64,000 nt of DNA, taken from Microbacterium sp. GTDB lineage: Bacteria > Actinomycetota > Actinomycetes > Actinomycetales > Microbacteriaceae. This document shows positions 61,907 through 64,000 of the stretch, piece after piece; the first letter of the stretch is position 1, and each line of letters starts with the position of its first letter. The translations under genes were made by a program, and so were the position numbers. The notes below the pieces were generated by a model that worked only from the letters and a program-made list of their open reading frames with translations, was not told where the DNA came from and ran no database searches. The stretch covers positions 62,001-126,000 of the forward strand of contig NZ_JAPSIY010000007.1 in assembly GCF_031178445.1 (NCBI RefSeq). The letters are read 5' to 3'.

Positions 61907-62098
61907 AGTGCGGACCAGCTACCCGAAAACTGTCCGCAAGGGGGCGGTGATGCGTCTGTCTACCCTGGGACAGAGCAGCCGCCTAACGCGAAGCGTTGAT
62001 ACCAGTCTGCTGATGTGCAAGAGGTCTGTCTGTAGGTATTTCGGGGGACAAAATCGGGGAACGGTTCCAGCGGGCGCGCGGACCGTCTGCGGCATCGG
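61907..62098. other. Unassigned spacer of lower GC content
   Basis: 192 bases between the terminator and the converging accE gene. It looks less GC-rich than the window as a whole, holds AACGC-GAA-GCGTT (61985-61997) and the direct repeat GTCTGTCT (61954-61961 and 62024-62031). No convincing gene, tRNA or known RNA was found. It could be a remnant of an insertion or hold a small RNA. Confidence 0.35.
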
Positions 62099-62335
62099 TC
62101 AGCCTGAGAAGCGTCCCCACGGGATGTCTCGCCGCAGCGGAGCGCGCATGGTTCGCTGCGTACGCTGCCACACCGAGACCCGCGGCTCTTCGGCGACGGC
62201 ATCCTGGGCTTCGCGGACGTACGCCTCGCTCACCACGGCGATGAGGGCGGCGAGCTCCTCTTCGCTGGGAGTGCCGCGCACGATCTCGACGTGCGGCGGC
62301 TCGGCCGCCGGCTCGGACTCGTGCATCGTGCTCAC
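62099..62335 (-). CDS. accE: Acyl-CoA carboxylase epsilon subunit
   Basis: A 78-residue protein with an acidic N-terminus and the actinobacterial AccE helix-turn-helix pattern ([21 protein letters not shown]), ending in a Trp/Arg tail ([14 protein letters not shown]). In Streptomyces and mycobacteria the epsilon subunit stabilises alpha-beta carboxylase complexes. The GTG at 62335 overlaps the pccB stop (GTGA), which supports both the start and joint translation. Confidence 0.85.
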   Translation of the reverse strand: MSTMHESEPAAEPPHVEIVRGTPSEEELAALIAVVSEAYVREAQDAVAEEPRVSVWQRTQRTMRAPLRRDIPWGRFSG

Positions 62336-63921
62336 AGCGGGATGTTCCCGTGCTTCTTGGGGGGCAGTTCGGCCCGCTTGCCCTTCAGTGCACGCAGCGC
62401 CTTCGCGATGGCGACGCGGGTGTTCGCCGGCTCGATGATGCCGTCGATCTCACCGCGCTCGGCCGCGAGGAAGGGAGAGGTGACGCTGTAGGTGTACTCG
62501 TTGGCGAGGCGGGTGCGCACGGCGGCGACGTCTTCGCCGTTCTCCTCCGCCTTCTTGATCTCGTTGCGGTAGAGGATGTTCACCGCTCCCTGCCCGCCCA
62601 TGACCGCGATCTCGGCGGTCGGCCAGGCGAGGTTGACGTCGGCGCCGAGCTGCTTGGAGCCCATCACGATGTAGGCGCCGCCGTACGCCTTGCGGAGGAT
62701 GACGGTGACGAGAGGCACCGTGGCCTCGGCGTATGCGTAGATGAGCTTCGCGCCACGGCGGATGACGCCGGTCCACTCCTGGTCGGTGCCAGGCAGGTAG
62801 CCGGGCACGTCGACGAGCGTGACGATCGGGATCGAGAAGGCGTCGCAGAAGCGCACGAAGCGGCTGGCCTTCTCGCCGGCTTCGATGTTCAGGGTGCCGG
62901 CCATCTGGGACGGCTGGTTGGCGATGATGCCCACCGAGCGGCCCTCGATCCGCCCGAAGCCGATGACGATGTTCGGGGCGAACAGCGGCTGCACCTCGAG
63001 GAAGTCGCCGTCGTCGACGACGTGCTCGATGACGGTGTGGATGTCGTAGGGCTGGTTGGGGGAGTCGGGGATGATCGTGTTCAGCCGCTGATCGGCATCC
63101 GTCGTCTCGAACTCGAATGCGGCCTCGTAGCTGGGCAGCTCGGCCATGTTGTTGTCGGGCAGGAAGCCGAGCAGCGTCCGTGCGTAGTCGATCGCGTCGT
63201 CTTCGTCCTCTGCGAGGTAGTGCGCGACGCCGGAGCGCGTGTTGTGCGTGTACGCGCCGCCGAGTTCCTCCATGCCGACGTCCTCGCCGGTGACGGTCTT
63301 GATCACGTCGGGGCCGGTGACGAACATCTGGCTGGTCTTGTCGACCATGATGACGAAGTCGGTGAGGGCGGGGCCGTACACGGCGCCGCCGGCGGCGGGG
63401 CCCATGATGATGGAGATCTGCGGGATGACGCCCGAGGAGCGCGTGTTCATCTTGAAGATCTCGCCGTACTTGCTCAGCGCCAGCACGCCCTCCTGGATGC
63501 GGGCGCCACCCGAATCGAGGATGCCGATGACCGGCATGCCGCTGGTGAGGGCGAACTCCATGATCTTGATGATCTTGTCGCCGGAGACCTCGCCGAGCGA
63601 GCCGCCGAAGGTGGTGAAGTCCTGCGAGTAGACCGCGACGGTGCGCCCGTGGATGGTGCCGATGCCGGTGACGACCGAGTCGCCGTAGGGGCGGTTGCGG
63701 TCCATGCCGAACGCGGTGGTGCGGTGACGAACGTACTCGTCGAACTCGACGAAGCTGCCGTTGTCGACGAGGAGGTCGATGCGCTCGCGGGCGGTCATCT
63801 TGCCCTTGGCGTGCTGCTTCTCGCGGGCGATCTTCTCTGGATCGACGATCGCCTCGTCATAGCGGGCGCGGAGGTCCGCGATCTTGGCGGCCGTTGTGGA
63901 GAGGTCAGGCGTGTCCGTCAC
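62332..63921 (-). CDS. pccB: Acyl-CoA carboxylase beta subunit (propionyl/acetyl type)
   Basis: A 529-residue carboxyltransferase. The N-terminal crotonase-fold half binds acyl-CoA ([14 protein letters not shown], residues 125-138) and the C-terminal half binds carboxybiotin ([27 protein letters not shown]). Length fits PccB/AccD subunits. The GTG at 63921 lies seven bases after TAGGGT; a longer frame from 63972 would cross that -10 box. The neighbouring accE overlaps its stop. Acetyl versus propionyl specificity is not visible from sequence. Confidence 0.93.
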   Translation of the reverse strand: MTDTPDLSTTAAKIADLRARYDEAIVDPEKIAREKQHAKGKMTARERIDLLVDNGSFVEFDEYVRHRTTAFGMDRNRPYGDSVVTGIGTIHGRTVAVYSQDFTTFGGSLGEVSGDKIIKIMEFALTSGMPVIGILDSGGARIQEGVLALSKYGEIFKMNTRSSGVIPQISIIMGPAAGGAVYGPALTDFVIMVDKTSQMFVTGPDVIKTVTGEDVGMEELGGAYTHNTRSGVAHYLAEDEDDAIDYARTLLGFLPDNNMAELPSYEAAFEFETTDADQRLNTIIPDSPNQPYDIHTVIEHVVDDGDFLEVQPLFAPNIVIGFGRIEGRSVGIIANQPSQMAGTLNIEAGEKASRFVRFCDAFSIPIVTLVDVPGYLPGTDQEWTGVIRRGAKLIYAYAEATVPLVTVILRKAYGGAYIVMGSKQLGADVNLAWPTAEIAVMGGQGAVNILYRNEIKKAEENGEDVAAVRTRLANEYTYSVTSPFLAAERGEIDGIIEPANTRVAIAKALRALKGKRAELPPKKHGNIPL

Positions 63922-63928
63922 GGATTCA

Positions 63929-63934
63929 ACCCTA
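63929..63934 (-). promoter_or_regulatory. -10 box of pccB, leaderless
   Basis: Minus-strand TAGGGT, seven bases before GTG 63921. Confidence 0.5.
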
Positions 63935-64000
63935 GCGCCGGGCGCCGCTGAGGCGTTGGATGCTCGCCACAACGGGTTCGGCGATCATTTGGCGGACGAC
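63935..64000. other. Window edge, no gene assigned
   Basis: Sixty-six bases upstream of pccB. Open frames cross the edge on both strands, one on the minus strand ending at 63932, but too little is visible to name a gene. Confidence 0.3.

Noticed and set aside
1..64000. CRISPR array, prophage, IS element or biosynthetic megasynthase
   Set aside because: No regular spaced repeats, transposase, integrase or large modular enzyme was seen; the only perfect tandem repeat is the 16-base duplication at 23635.
63932..64000. Minus-strand frame ending at 63932
   Set aside because: Only about 22 residues are visible and no family could be recognised; it may be the end of a gene or chance.

Overview
The window is high-GC actinobacterial DNA (about 70% GC) and most closely resembles Microbacterium or a near relative in the Microbacteriaceae. 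This rests on three things: a C50-carotenoid gene set (crtYe/crtYf/crtEb), an acyl-CoA carboxylase with an epsilon subunit (AccE), and many leaderless genes whose -10 box (TANNNT) lies 6-7 nt before an ATG or GTG. The genus is inferred from gene content, not from a search. No CRISPR array, IS element or prophage was seen; this is ordinary chromosome.

Left part (1-13.8 kb): the end of a methyltransferase gene; a tightly overlapped carotenoid operon read leftwards (idi-crtE-crtB-crtI-crtYe-crtYf-crtEb) with a divergent MarR regulator and a palindrome between them; a methionine-type ABC importer (metQ, metN, metI) with a strong hairpin after metQ; a RluA-type pseudouridine synthase with a second MarR gene; then tRNA-Gln, glmU and prs.

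13.8-28.3 kb: a flavin electron-transfer module (FMN-binding lipoprotein, ApbE, NqrB/RnfD-like membrane protein fused to a flavin reductase) facing a two-component system; a covalent-flavin oxidoreductase; gnd; a 41-residue membrane protein; rplY and pth; trpS; a coupled SRPBCC-DUF4166-DUF4166 trio of unknown function; and exonuclease III.

28.3-43 kb: the sdhCDAB operon, a mannose-1-phosphate guanylyltransferase, then a nucleoside uptake and salvage block (BMP-type lipoprotein, ABC ATPase, two permeases, cdd, deoA, add, PfkB kinase), and a TauE-type exporter preceded by a possible 13-residue leader peptide.

43-53.6 kb: a mannitol locus carrying the general PTS genes (lone EIIB, HPr, EI, mannitol EIICBA, MtlD) with a divergent PRD regulator, then a purine nucleoside phosphorylase-phosphomutase operon that ends in a second HPr-like gene. 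Together with the nucleoside block this gives uptake, deamination, phosphorolysis and entry of ribose phosphate into central metabolism.

53.6-64 kb: an LpdA-like quinone reductase; acyl-CoA carboxylase genes split into accA-maf and pccB-accE by a plus-strand block holding an RNA methyltransferase and a LuxR-type response regulator with two membrane kinase-like proteins. The most interesting uncharacterised pieces are the DUF4166 trio, the response regulator with a kinase and a kinase-less partner, the extra HPr in a nucleoside operon, the possible tauE leader peptide, and the tRNA-Gln/glmU junction with one spare base.
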